Part shown: one piece after another, positions 1 through 9,832 of the stretch
Layout of the letters: each line of letters opens with the position of its first letter
How positions within the stretch are numbered: the first letter of the stretch is position 1
NCBI RefSeq assembly: GCF_029227915.1
Contig: NC_079883.1
Span: forward strand, 29,514,001 to 29,578,000
Origin: Hydractinia symbiolongicarpus
Lineage: Eukaryota > Cnidaria > Hydrozoa > Anthoathecata > Hydractiniidae
Length of the DNA: 64,000 nucleotides
Direction of reading: 5' to 3'
Notes under the pieces: generated by a model
The model's database searches: none
The model's input: the letters and a program-made list of their open reading frames with translations, nothing else
Told to the model about the DNA's origin: nothing
Position numbers and translations under genes: made by a program

Positions 1-72
1 CTGTATTTTTATTTTTAAATGTTACAAAATTTTCCACAAAGTATATAAAATTGTTTTAGCTGTGTAGGATAA

Positions 73-304
73 GAACAGGTTGTTAACTGTCTGTTTGAAC
101 TGAAGTTAGGATAGTTTTTTAGAAATGGGTATTGTGCCGAAACGTATGTGCGAAACAGTATACCTGTACAAATCACTCAGCCCTGTGTTAACAACAAGCT
201 GTTACCTGTGTTTCTATTTAACAGAAGTTTAAGCTAATCTTTTGTTTGAAATGGTATTTAACCTATATGGATGTGCAACATACCTGTACTAAGCACTCAC
301 CCTG
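73..304. repeat. Imperfect two-copy tandem repeat, about 120 bp unit
   Basis: Two diverged copies lie head to tail, at about 73-185 and 192-304. The best-matched parts are the starts (AACAGGTTGTTAACTGT against AACAAGCTGTTACCTGT) and the ends (ATACCTGTACAAATCACTC against ATACCTGTACTAAGCACTC), with looser similarity and small gaps between. It is unrelated to the satellite that begins at 1350. It could be an old local duplication or the remains of a minisatellite or transposon end; the sequence does not decide. Confidence 0.55.
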
Positions 305-645
305 GATTGAAATTCACTTTTTAAGTTTTGCCAGAAACATTTTGAAAAAATTCGCTAAGATGGGCACAACATATAAACTGTATTTTTGCAAAAAAGTTAT
401 TATTTAAAAAATATATTACACCTGAGACATTTTACTGTTATATGTGCTTCACATAATTTATCATATATATACTGCATGTACTAAAGCGCTCCACATGAAT
501 GTGTGGCACAGTTTACAAAACGTATAAATCGCGCCAGGTGTTATAGTTACTTGTGACTAAACCAGACATAATCAACGCCAGGTCCCCCTGCCTAGTAAGA
601 AAAAAGGCTATGTGAGCATATATAAGATACACATGTAAAGTTTTT

Positions 646-669
646 CATATATATACATATATATATATT
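646..669. repeat. AT dinucleotide run
   Basis: A short (AT)n microsatellite, interrupted by single C bases, ends 3 bp before the tRNA-like element. Such runs often lie at the ends of retroposed elements, but here it could equally be ordinary AT-rich DNA. Confidence 0.7.
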
Positions 670-672
670 CAT

Positions 673-740
673 GCCCTGTTGGTCTAATCGCTATGACACT
701 CATGCAAATGAGAGATCCAGGTTCAAATCCTGGACAGGGC
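673..740 (+). ncRNA. tRNA-like element with tetraloop in place of anticodon loop
   Basis: The 68-nt sequence folds into a tRNA-like shape. A perfect 7-bp acceptor stem pairs GCCCTGT (673-679) with ACAGGGC (734-740). A perfect 5-bp T stem (717-721 with 729-733) encloses a canonical TTCAAAT loop. A 3-bp D stem GTC/GAC (682-684 with 695-697) closes a 10-nt loop that lacks the usual GG. The middle arm pairs CTCAT (699-703) with ATGAG (708-712) around GCAA, a GNRA tetraloop. A 4-bp stem with a 6-nt loop is the alternative; no register gives a normal 7-nt anticodon loop. The A box (TGGTCTAATCG, 680-690) and B box (GTTCAAATC, 721-729) fit Pol III consensus, and the 5' half resembles tRNA-Glu genes. 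CCA is not encoded, as expected in eukaryotes. It may be a tRNA-derived SINE head, a tRNA pseudogene or a non-decoding tRNA-like RNA. Decoding as a normal tRNA is unlikely. Confidence 0.6.
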
Positions 741-1117
741 TAGGAAAAACATAATTATCTTGCACCTACAACAATCAGGTAAAAGTATTGCCTTTTTTGT
801 GGACTTCTCTGATTATTTCTATATCTTGACTTTTTAATGTTGTTGTCATTGGAACCAAGTTAATCTCAGATTTATCAAAAAATGATATGTCGTTATGACC
901 GATTGTTAAAATACTTGTAATGGCACACAATTCTGCTAACACGATTCACTGTGTATTGACTTGATATAAATTTGAGACTTTTTTTGAGATATTGAATTTG
1001 AAATATTTGCACCTCAATATTTTCTATACTCCTGGACTAATATGATACTTAACTTAGATATATTGAGTATACACAATCTTTGAGTTGTAAGGTGGAGATT
1101 TTCTATTAAAGTCATGC
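741..1117. other. AT-rich spacer, nothing recognised
   Basis: Apart from the T run at 793-798, this stretch shows no gene, no clear repeat and no similarity to the satellite monomer. It is AT-rich with frequent stop codons in all frames I looked at. Confidence 0.6.
793..798 (+). terminator. Possible Pol III T-run terminator
   Basis: TTTTTT is the first run of four or more T after the tRNA-like element, 52 nt past its end. If the internal A and B boxes are used, the transcript would be about 125 nt: a tRNA-like head plus a short unrelated tail, which is a SINE-like layout. T runs are common in AT-rich DNA, so this is only suggestive. Confidence 0.3.
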
Positions 1118-1322
1118 ACCCATGCCTTGCCGTTCCATTGACTTGCCAGCACTGACCGTGCCTTTCTTTGCCTACCCTTCCTATCCCTTTTCTGGTGCCT
1201 GCCTACTATGTCCTTGCCTGTGCCTCCCATGCCTTGCCTACCCCTGCCTTCCTGATTTCTCTTCCTATTTCCTTGCCTGCCTTTCCCCTTTTCTTGCCGT
1301 GCTTAATGCCTTTGCCTTGGCA
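1118..1322. repeat. Pyrimidine-rich degenerate TGCCT repeat tract
   Basis: The plus strand is almost entirely C and T, with recurrent TGCCT, CCTTGCC and GCCTGCC words, so it looks like a decayed pentamer microsatellite. It leaves frames open for about 75-85 codons only because pyrimidine-rich DNA has few stops. The resulting Pro/Leu/Cys/Phe-rich peptides have no domain and I do not call them genes. The base composition is a sharp change from the AT-rich DNA on either side, and the tract ends about 28 bp before the satellite boundary. Polypurine-polypyrimidine DNA can form triplex structures; a role at the boundary is inference. Confidence 0.65.
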
Positions 1323-1349
1323 ACCTCTCCGCAACACTTTCTATATTGA

Positions 1350-2842
1350 TTTACTGTGGGACAAATCCCAGCCGTTATCGCGCGCTGAAGAAATAGCGAC
1401 AGTTTCAAAAACTACATTTCATTGACTTTCTAACGGTATCAATCCTTTGAGTTACAACGGTTGCGCGAAATATTCGTCCCCACATATATTTAGCGATAGT
1501 ATTCGGGTATTACTATGTTGCATCGCTTTTAACAGTGTAACGTTTGACTGTGGGACTTAATTGAACTGATTCCGGACTGTGACCTTGTAATTGCGATAAA
1601 TGAACCAATTTGACTACAATAAGTAATATTCTTCTTAATTTGACTTGATTGCTGAAACTCAGCGCTTACAGTGGGCGCTGTGGTAAAGTTTTATTTAAAA
1701 ATTAAGTTAAATAAGTCATTTTTTACTGTGGGACCAATCGCAGCCATTAGTTCGCGCCAAAAAAAAAGAGACAGTTTCAAAAACTACATTTCGTTGACTT
1801 TCTAACAGTGTCAATCCGTTTGAGTTACAACGGTTGCGTCACATATTCCTCCCCACATGTATTTAGCGATAGTATTCGGATATTACTAGGTTGCATCGCT
1901 TTTAACAGTGACACGTTTGACTGTGGGACTTAATTGAACTGATTTTGGACTTTGACCTTATAAATGTGATAAATGAGCCAGTTTGAGTACAAGAAGTAAC
2001 ATTCTTCTTAATTTGACTTGATTGCTGGAACTCAGCGATTGCACTGAGCACTGTGGTAGCGTTTTATTTAAAAATTAAGTTAAATAAGTCACTTTTTACT
2101 GTGGGAGCAATCCCAGCCGTTAGTTCGCGCTGAATGAACAAAGACGGTTTCAAAAACTACATTTCATTGACTTTCTAACGGTGTTAATCCGTTTGAGTTA
2201 CAACGGTTGCGTAAAATATTCGTACCAACATGTATTTAGTGATTTATTTTCGATGTGACTAAGTTGCATCGCTTTTAACAGTGAAGCGATTGACTGTGGG
2301 ACTTAATTGAACTGATTCTGGACTGTGACCTTGTAAATCCGATAAATGAACCAATTTGACTACAATAAGTAATATTCTTCTTAATTTGACTTGATTGCTG
2401 AAACTCAGCGATTGCAGTGGGCGCTGTGGTAGCGTTTTATTTAAAAATTAAGTTAAATAAGTCACTTTTTACTGTGGGAGCAATCCCAGCCGTTAGTTCG
2501 CGCTGAATGAACAAAGACGGTTTCAAAAACTACATTTCATTGACTTTCTAACGGTATCAATCCATTTCAGTTAGAACTGTTGCGTCACATATTAGTCCCC
2601 ATATATATTTAGCAATAGTATTCGGGTATTACTATGTTGCATCGCTTTTAACAGTGAAAGGTTTGACTGTGGGACTTAATTGAACTGATTCTGGACTGTG
2701 ACCTTGTAAGTTCGATAAATGAACCAATTTGACTACAATAAGTAATATTCTTCTTAATTTGACTTGATTGCTGAAACTCAGCGATTGCAGTGGGCGCTGT
2801 GGTAGAGTTTTATTTAAAAATAAAGTTAAATAAGTCTTTTTT
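1350..2842. repeat. Array block 1: four edge monomers
   Basis: These four monomers at the array edge do not take part in the B-C-D-E order seen further in. The first combines a G-like GCGAAATATTCGTCCCC with A-like ATATATTTAGCG and GTATTCGGGTATTAC. The second is G/J-like, the third has a unique TTTATTTTCGATGTGACTAAG stretch, and the fourth is type A with a damaged box (CATTTCAGTTAGAACTG). Private variants at an array edge fit the usual pattern of less homogenised ends, but the right end is not in view for comparison. Confidence 0.7.
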
Positions 2843-4334
2843 ACTGTGGGACTAATCCTGGCCGTTAGCACACGCTGAAGAAATAGAGACATTCTCAAAA
2901 ACTACATCTCATCGTCTTCTTGGCGGTATCAATCCGTTTGAGTTACAACGGTTGCGTCACATATTCGTATCAACATGTATTTAGCGATAGTATTCTGATA
3001 TTACTAGGTTGCATCGCCTTTAACAGTGAATCGATTGACTGTGGGTCTTAATTGAACTAACTTTCGACTGTGACCTTATAAATGTTAAAAATGAGCTAGT
3101 TTGACTACAAGAAATAATATTCTTCTTAATTTGACATGATTGCTGGAACTGAGCGATTACACTGGGCGCTGTGGTAGCACTTTATTAAAAAATCAGGATA
3201 AATAAGTCATTTTTTACTGTGGGACCAATCCTAGTTGTTAGTTCGCGCTGAAGAAATAGAGAAAGTTTCAAGAACTATATTTCATTGACTTACTAACGGT
3301 GTCAATCCGTTTGAGTTACAACGGTTGCGTCACATATTCGTACCAACATGTATTTAGTGATTTCCTTCCGATATTTCTAAGTTATATCGCTTTTAACAGT
3401 GAAACGATTGACGGTGGGAATTAATTAAACTGACTCTGGACTATGTCCTTATAAATGTGACAGATGAGCGAATTGGTCTCCAAGGAATAACTTTCTTCTT
3501 AATTTGACGTGATGGCTGGAATTCAGCGAGTACATTAGGCTCTGTGGAAGCGCTTTATTTAAAAATTTAGATAAATAAGTCTTTTCCTACTGTGGGAAAA
3601 ATCCTGGCCGTTAGCACGAGCTGAATAAAGAGGAACAGTTCCAAAGACTACATTTCATTGACTTTCTAGCGGTATAAATCCGTTTGAGTTACAACGGTTG
3701 CGTCACATATTCGTACCAACATGTATTTAGCGATGGTATTCGGATATTACTGGGTTGCATCGCTTTTAACAGTGAAACGTTTGACTGTGGGACTTAATTA
3801 AACTGATTTTGGACTTTGACCTCATAAATGTGATAAAAGAACCACTTTGACTACAAGAAATAACATTCTTCTTAATTTGACATGATTGCTGGAACTCAGC
3901 GATTACACTGGGCGCTGTGGCAGCGCTTTATTAAAAATTTAAATAAAAAAGTCATTTTTTACTGTGGGACCAATCCAAGCCGTTAGTTCGCGCTGAAGAA
4001 ATAGAGACAGTTTAAAAAACTACATTTCATTGAATTTCTAACGGTGTCAATCCGTTTGAGTTAGAACGGTTGTGTCACATATTCGTACCAACATGTATTT
4101 AGTGATTTTTTTTCCGATATTACCAAGTTGTATCGCTTTTAACAATGAAACGATTGACTCTGGGAATTAATTGAACTTATTCTAGACTGTGACCTTATAA
4201 ATGTGATGAATGAGCTAATTGGACTGCATGAAGTATCTTTCTTCTTAAATTGACATGATTGCTGGAATTCAGAGATTACAATAGGCTCTGTGGTAGCGTT
4301 TTATATAAAAATTTAGAAAAATAAGTCTTTTTTT

Positions 4335-4707
4335 ACTGTGGGACCAATCCTGGCCGTTAGCACGCACTGAAGAAATAGAGACATTCTCAAAAACTTCATT
4401 TCATTGACTTCTTGGCAGTATCAATCCGTTTGAGTTACAACAGTTGCGTCACATATTAGTCCCCACTTATATTTAGCAATAGTATTCGGGTATTACTATG
4501 TTGCATCGCTTTTAACAGTGAAACGTTTGACTGTGGGACTTAATTGAACTGATTCTGGACTGTGACCTTGTAAATTCGATAAATGAACCAATTTGACTAC
4601 AATAAGTAATATTCTTCTTAATTTGACTTGAATTCTGAAACTCAGCGATTGCAGTGGGCGCTGTGGTAGAGTTTTATTTAAAAATTAAGTTAAATAAGTC
4701 TTTTTTT
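4335..4707. repeat. Exemplar monomer type A
   Basis: 373 bp. Type A is marked by CATATTAGTCCCCAC, an ATTTAGCAATAG segment, GTATTCGGGTATTACTATG, and a tail with TTGTAAATTCGATAAATG and CTACAATAAGTAATATTC. In many later copies the CCGTT...AACGG box is altered to CCATT...AACTG. It usually precedes type B. Confidence 0.75.
4515..4534. repeat. Dyad element ACAGT-G-AAACGTTT-G-ACTGT (exemplar)
   Basis: The 20-bp word ACAGTGAAACGTTTGACTGT is its own reverse complement except for one G/G mismatch pair, so 18 of 20 bases are symmetric. It is present in most A, D and G monomers. Other types have AAACGATT, which keeps the outer arms. It could be a site for a dimeric protein or a short hairpin. Confidence 0.6.
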
Positions 4708-5080
4708 ACTGTGGGACTAATCCTGGCCGTTAGCACGAGCTGAATAAAGAGGAACAGTTCCAAAGACTACATTTCATAGACTTTCTAATGGTATAAATCC
4801 GTTTGAGTTACAATGGTTGCGTCACATATTCGTATCAACATGTATTTAGCGATAGTATTCTGATATTACTAGGTTGCATCGCCTTTAACAGTGAAACGAT
4901 TGACTGTGGGTCTTAATTGAACTAACTTTTGACTGTGACCTGATAAATGTTAAAAATGAGCCAGTTTGACTTCAGGAAATAACATTCTTCTTAATTTGAC
5001 ATGATTGCTGGAACTGAGCGATTACACTGGGCGCTGTGGTAGCACTTTATTAAAAATTTAGGGTAAATAAGTCATTTTTT
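4708..5080. repeat. Exemplar monomer type B
   Basis: 373 bp. Type B is marked by CGTATCAACATG, GTATTCTGATATTACTAGG, TCGCCTTTAACAG and a tail with AACTAACTTT, then GACTGTGACC and ATGTTAAAAATGAGCC. It is the most frequent type and occurs in nearly every block. B' copies (for example 6571-6941) have TACGTCACAT and a different tail with GTGACAAATGAG. Confidence 0.75.
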
Positions 5081-5453
5081 ACTGTTGGACCAATCCTAGC
5101 CGTTAGTTCGCGCTGAAGAAATAGAGAAAGTTTCAAGAACTACATTTCATTGATTTACTAACGGTGTCAATCCGTTTGAGTTACAACGGTTGCGTCACAT
5201 ATTCGTACCAACATGTATTTAGTGATTTTCTTCCGATATTTCTAAGTTATATCGCATTTAACAGTGAAATGATTGTCGGTGGGAATTACTTGAACTGACT
5301 CTGGACTATGTCCTTATAAATGTGACAGATGAGCTAATTGGTCTCCAAGGAATAACTTTCTTCTTAATTTGACGTGATGGCTGGAATTCAGCGAGTACAT
5401 TAGGCTCTGTGGAAGCGCTTTATTTAAAAATTTAGATAAATAAGTCTTTTCCT
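5081..5453. repeat. Exemplar monomer type C
   Basis: 373 bp. Type C is marked by TTAGTGATTTTCTTCCG, ATATTTCTAAGTTATATCGC, GGTGGGAATTA in place of TGTGGGACTTA, GACTATGTCC, and GGTCTCCAAGGAATAAC. It almost always follows B and is almost always followed by D. Confidence 0.78.
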
Positions 5454-5825
5454 ACTGTGGGAAAAATCCTGGCCGTTAGCACGAGCTGAACAAAGAGGAA
5501 CAGTTCCAAAGACTACATTTCATTGACTATCTAGCGGTATAAATCTGTTTGAGTTAAAACGGTTGCGTCACATATTCGTACCAACATGTATTTAGCGATA
5601 GTATTCGAATATTACTGGGTTGCATCGCTTTTAACAGTGAAACGTTTGACTGTGGGACTTAATTAAACTGATTTTGGACTTTGACCTCATAAATGTGATA
5701 AATGAGCCAGTTTCACTACAAGAAATAACATTCTTCTTAATTTGACATGATTGCTGAAACTCAGCGATTACACTGGGCGCTGTAGCAGCGCTTTATTAAA
5801 AATTTAAATAAAAAAGTCATTTTTT
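5454..5825. repeat. Exemplar monomer type D
   Basis: 372 bp. Type D has the most divergent head: ACTGTGGGAAAAATCCTGG, CACGAGCTGAA, AAAGAGGAACAGTTCC and AGCGGTATAAATC. The body has ATTACTGGGTTGCATCGC (CTTGG in some later copies) and TTAATTAAACTGATTTTGG. It follows C. Confidence 0.78.
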
Positions 5826-6198
5826 ACTGTGGGACCAATCCAAGCCGTTAGTTCGCGCTGAAGAAATAGAGACAGTTTAAAAAGCTACATTTCATTGACT
5901 TTCTAACGGTGTCAATCCGTTTGAGTTAGAACGGTTGCGTCACATATTCGTACCAACATGTATTTAGTGATTTTTTTCCGATTTTACCAAATTGTATCGC
6001 TTTTAACAATGAAACGATTGACTCTGGGAATTAATTGAACTGATTCTAGACTGTGACCTTATAAATGTGATGAATGAGCCAATTGGACTGCATGAAGTAA
6101 CATTCCTCTTAAATTGACATGATTGCTGGAATTCAGCGATTACAATAGGCTCTGTGGTAGCGTTTTATATAAAAATTTAGATAAATAAGTCTTTTTTT
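5826..6198. repeat. Exemplar monomer type E
   Basis: 373 bp. Type E is marked by ACCAATCCAAGCCG, GAGACAGTTTAAAA, GAGTTAGAACGG, GTGATTTTTTTCCG, GACTCTGGGAATTAATTG, and a tail with GATGAATGAGCC and GGACTGCATGAAG. It follows D in the basic module and is absent from about 29.9 to 46.9 kb. Confidence 0.78.
5919..5936. repeat. Conserved box with CCGTT...AACGG dyad (exemplar)
   Basis: The box reads CCGTT, eight bases, AACGG, followed by TTGCGTCACATATTCG. In this E copy the spacer is TGAGTTAG; elsewhere it is mostly TGAGTTAC. It is among the best conserved parts of the monomer across B, C, D, E, F and H. A monomers change it to CCATT...AACTG and right-hand G monomers lose one base of the left arm. 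Confidence 0.6.
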
Positions 6199-6570
6199 AC
6201 TGTGGGACCAATCCTGGCCGTTAGCACGCACTGAAGAAATAGAGACATTCTCAAAAACTTCATTTCATTGACTTCTTGGCAGTATCAATCCGTTTGAGTT
6301 ACAACGGTTGCGTCACATATTCGTACCAACCTGTATTTAGTGATATCTTTTCGATGTTACTAAGTTATATTGCTTTTAACAGTGAAACGATTGACTGTGG
6401 AACTTAATTGAACTAACTTTGGACTGTGACCTTATAAATGTGATAAGTGAGCCAACTGGAACCAAAAAGTAACATTCTTCTTAATTTTACATGATTGCCG
6501 GAACTCAGCGTTTACACTGGGCGCTGTGGTAGCACTTTATTTAAAAATTTAAATAAAAAGGTCATTTTTC
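6199..6570. repeat. Exemplar monomer type F
   Basis: 372 bp. Type F is marked by TACCAACCTGTATTTAG, GTGATATCTTT, AAGTTATATTGC, ACTGTGGAACTTAATTG and a tail with GATAAGTGAGCCAACT. It carries the perfect AT palindrome described separately. It follows E where E is present and follows D in the 32-40 kb region. Confidence 0.78.
6536..6557. repeat. AT palindrome TTTATTTAAA-AA-TTTAAATAAA (exemplar)
   Basis: Perfect 10-bp arms with a 2-bp centre, at the end of a type F monomer just before the next ACTGTGGGA. Many other types have an imperfect version with TTTAGATAAAT. Such AT palindromes can extrude as cruciforms. Confidence 0.6.
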
Positions 6571-9500
6571 ACTGTGGGACCAAACCTAGCCGTTATCGCG
6601 CGCTGAAGAAATAGAGCCATTCTCTAAAATTACATTTCATCGACTTCTTGGCGGTATCAATCCGTTTGAGTTACAACGGTTACGTCACATTTACGTACCA
6701 ACATGTTTTTAGCGATAGTATTCTGATATTACTAGGTTGCATCGCCTTTAACAGTGAAACGATTGACTGTGGGACTTAATTGAACTGATTTTGGACTTTG
6801 ACCTTATAAATGTGACAAATGAGTCAGTTTAACTACAAGAAGTAACATTCTTCTAAATTTGACTTGATTGCTGGAACTCAGCGATTGCACCGGGCGCTGT
6901 GGTAGAGTTTTATTTAAAAAAAGTTAAATAAGTCATTTTTTACTGTGGGACCAATCCCAGCCGTTATCGCACGCTGAAGAAATAGCGACAGTTTCAAAAA
7001 CTACATTTCATTGACTTTCTAACGGTGTCAATCCGTTTGAGTTACAACGGTTGCGTCACATATTCGTACCAACATGTATTTAGTGATTTTCTTCCGATAT
7101 TTCTAAGTTATATCGCATTTAACAGTGAAATGATTGACGGTGGGAATTACTTGAACTGACTCTGGACTATGTCCTTATAAATGTGACAGATGAGCTAATT
7201 GGTCTCCAAGGAATAACTTTCTTCTTAATTTGACGTGATGGCTGGAATTCAGCGAGTACATTAGGCTCTGTGGAAGCGCTTTATTTAAAAATTTAGATAA
7301 ATAAGTCTTTTCCTACTGTGGAAAAATCCTGGCCGTTAGCACGAGCTGAATAAAGAGGAACAGTTCCAAAGACTACATTTCATTGACTTTCTAGCGGTAT
7401 AAATCCGTTTGAGTTAAAACGGTTGCGTCACATATTCGTACCAACATGTATTTAGCGATAGTATTCGAATATTACTGGGTTGCATCGCTTTTAACAGTGA
7501 AACGTTTGACTGTGGGACTTAATTAAACTGATTTTGGACTTTGACCTCATAAATGTGATAAATGAGCCAGTTTCACTACAAGAAATAACATTCTTCTTAA
7601 TTTGACGTGATTGCTGAAACTCAGCGATTACACTGGGCGCTGTAGCAGCGCTTTATTAAAAATTTAAATAAAAAAGTCATTTTTTACTGTGGGACCAATC
7701 CAAGCCGTTAGTTCGCGCTGAAGAAATAGAGACAGTTTAAAAACTTCATTTCATTGACTTCTTGGCAGTATCAATCCGTTTGAGTTACAACGGTTGCGTC
7801 ACATATTAGTCCCCACATATATTTAGCAATAGTATTCGGGTATTACTATGTTGCATCGCTTTTAACAGTGAAACGTTTGACTGTGGGACTTAATTGAACT
7901 GATTCTGGACTGTGACCTTGTAAATTCGATAAATGAACCAATTTGACTACAATAAGTAATATTCTTCTTAATTTGACTTGAATTCTGAAACTCAGCGATT
8001 GCAGTGGGCGCTGTGGTAGAGTTTTATTTAAAAATTAAGTTAAATAAGTCTTTTTTTACTGTGGGACTAATCCTGGCCGTTAGCACGAGCTGAATAAAGA
8101 GGAACATTTCCAAAGACTACATTTCATAGACTTTCTAGCGGTATAAATCCGTTTGAGTTACAATGGTTGCGTCACATATTCGTATCAACATGTATTTAGC
8201 GATAGTATTCTGATATTACTAGGTTGCATCGCCTTTAACAGTGAAACGATTGACTGTGGGTCTTAATTGAACTAACTTTCGACTGTGACCTGATAAATGT
8301 TAAAAATGAGCCAGTTTGACTTCAGGAAATAACATTCTTCTTAATTTGACATGATTGCTGGAACTGAGCGATTACACTGGGCGCTGTGGTAGCACTTTAT
8401 TAAAAAATTAGGATAAATAAGTCATTTTTTACTGTTGGACCAATCCTAGCCGTTAGTTCGCGCTGAAGAAATAGAGAAAGTTTCAAGAACTACATTTCAT
8501 TGACTTACTAACGGTGTCAATCCGTTTGAGTTACAACGGTTGCGTCACATATTCGTACCAACATGTATTTAGTGATTTTCTTCCGATATTTCTAAGTTAT
8601 ATCGCATTTAACAGTGAAATGATTGTCGGTGGGAATTACTTGAACTGACTCTGGACTATGTCCTTATAAATGTGACAGATGAGCTAATTGGTCTCCAAGG
8701 AATAACTTTCTTCTTAATTTGACGTGATGGCTGGAATTCAGCGAGTACATTAGGCTCTGTGGAAGCGCTTTATTTAAAAATTTAGATAAATAAGTCTTTT
8801 CCTACTGTGGGAAAAATCCTGGCCGTTAGCACGAGCTGAATAAAGAGGAATAGTTCCAAAGACTACATTTCATTGACTATCTAGCGGTATAAATCTGTTT
8901 GAGTTAAAACGGTTGCGTCACATATTCGTACCAACATGTATTTAGCGATAGTATTCGAATATTACTGGGTTGCATCGCTTTTAACAGTGAAACGTTTGAC
9001 TGTGGGACTTAATTAAACTGATTTTGGACTTTGACCTCATAAATGTGATAAATGAGCCAGTTTCACTACAAGAAATAACATTCTTCTTAATTTGACATGA
9101 TTGCTGAAACTCAGCGATTACACTGGGCGCTGTAGCAGCGCTTTATTAAAAATTTAAATAAAAAAGTCATTTTTTACTGTGGGACCAATCCAAGCCGTTA
9201 GTTCGCGCTGAAGAAATAGAGACAGTTTAAAAAGCTACATTTCATTGACTTTCTAACGGTGTCAATCCGTTTGAGTTAGAACGGTTGCGTCACATATTCG
9301 TACCAACATGTATTTAGTGATTTTTTTCCGATTTTACCAAATTGTATCGCTTTTAACAATGAAACGATTGACTCTGGGAATTAATTGAACTGATTCTAGA
9401 CTGTGACCTTATAAATGTGATGAATGAGCCAATTGGACTGCATGAAGTAACATTCCTCTTAAATTGACATGATTGCTGGAATTCAGCGATTACAATAGGC

Positions 9501-9813
9501 TCTGTGGTAGCGTTTTATATAAAAATTTAGATAAATAAGTCTTTTTTTACTGTGGGACCAATCCTGGCCGTTAGCACGCACTGAAGAAATAGAGACATTC
9601 TCAAAAACTTCATTTCATTGACTTCTTGGCAGTATCAATCCGTTTGAGTTACAACGGTTGCGTCACATATTCGTACCAACCTGTATTTAGTGATATCTTT
9701 TCGATGTTACTAAGTTATATTGCTTTTAACAGTGAAACGATTGACTGTGGAACTTAATTGAACTAACTTTGGACTGTGACCTTATAAATGTGATAAGTGA
9801 GCCAACTGGAACC

Positions 9814-9832
9814 AAGAAGTAACATTCTTCTT
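9814..9832. repeat. Hairpin AAGAAG-TAACATT-CTTCTT (exemplar)
   Basis: Six-base arms flank a 7-nt loop. The element recurs in many monomers, some with AAGAAA or AAGGAA in the left arm, which weakens the pairing. It lies about midway between the second ACTGTGGGA and the AT-rich tract. Confidence 0.5.

Larger units (their letters stand above)
1..672. other. AT-rich flanking DNA without a gene
   Basis: This is single-copy-looking sequence left of the satellite. No open frame of useful length is present, and no splice-site or promoter pattern stands out. It holds the two-copy repeat at 73-304 and the AT run at 646-669, both listed separately. A weak third echo of the repeat (TGTACTAAAGCGCTCC, about 477-492) may be a decayed copy. 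Nothing else here could be assigned. Confidence 0.6.

Noticed and set aside
673-740. Ordinary tRNA-Ala gene (TGC read as anticodon)
   Set aside because: No register gives a 5-bp stem with a 7-nt loop. TGC would sit in a 6-nt loop and the D loop lacks the GG needed for normal tertiary contacts.
1122-1425. Open frames of 75-85 codons in the pyrimidine tract
   Set aside because: C/T-rich DNA lacks stop codons, so frames stay open by composition. The peptides are low-complexity Pro/Leu/Cys/Phe strings with no domain, and the longer frame runs into satellite DNA.
2632-2898. 88-codon minus-strand frame in the satellite, with relatives at 30609-30821, 42269-42460, 55073-55339, 60285-60551 and 63084-63350
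   Set aside because: All lie in the same part of the monomer and are alike only because the satellite is repeated. Most monomers interrupt the frame, there is no start context, no domain, and the identical copies come from recent duplication.
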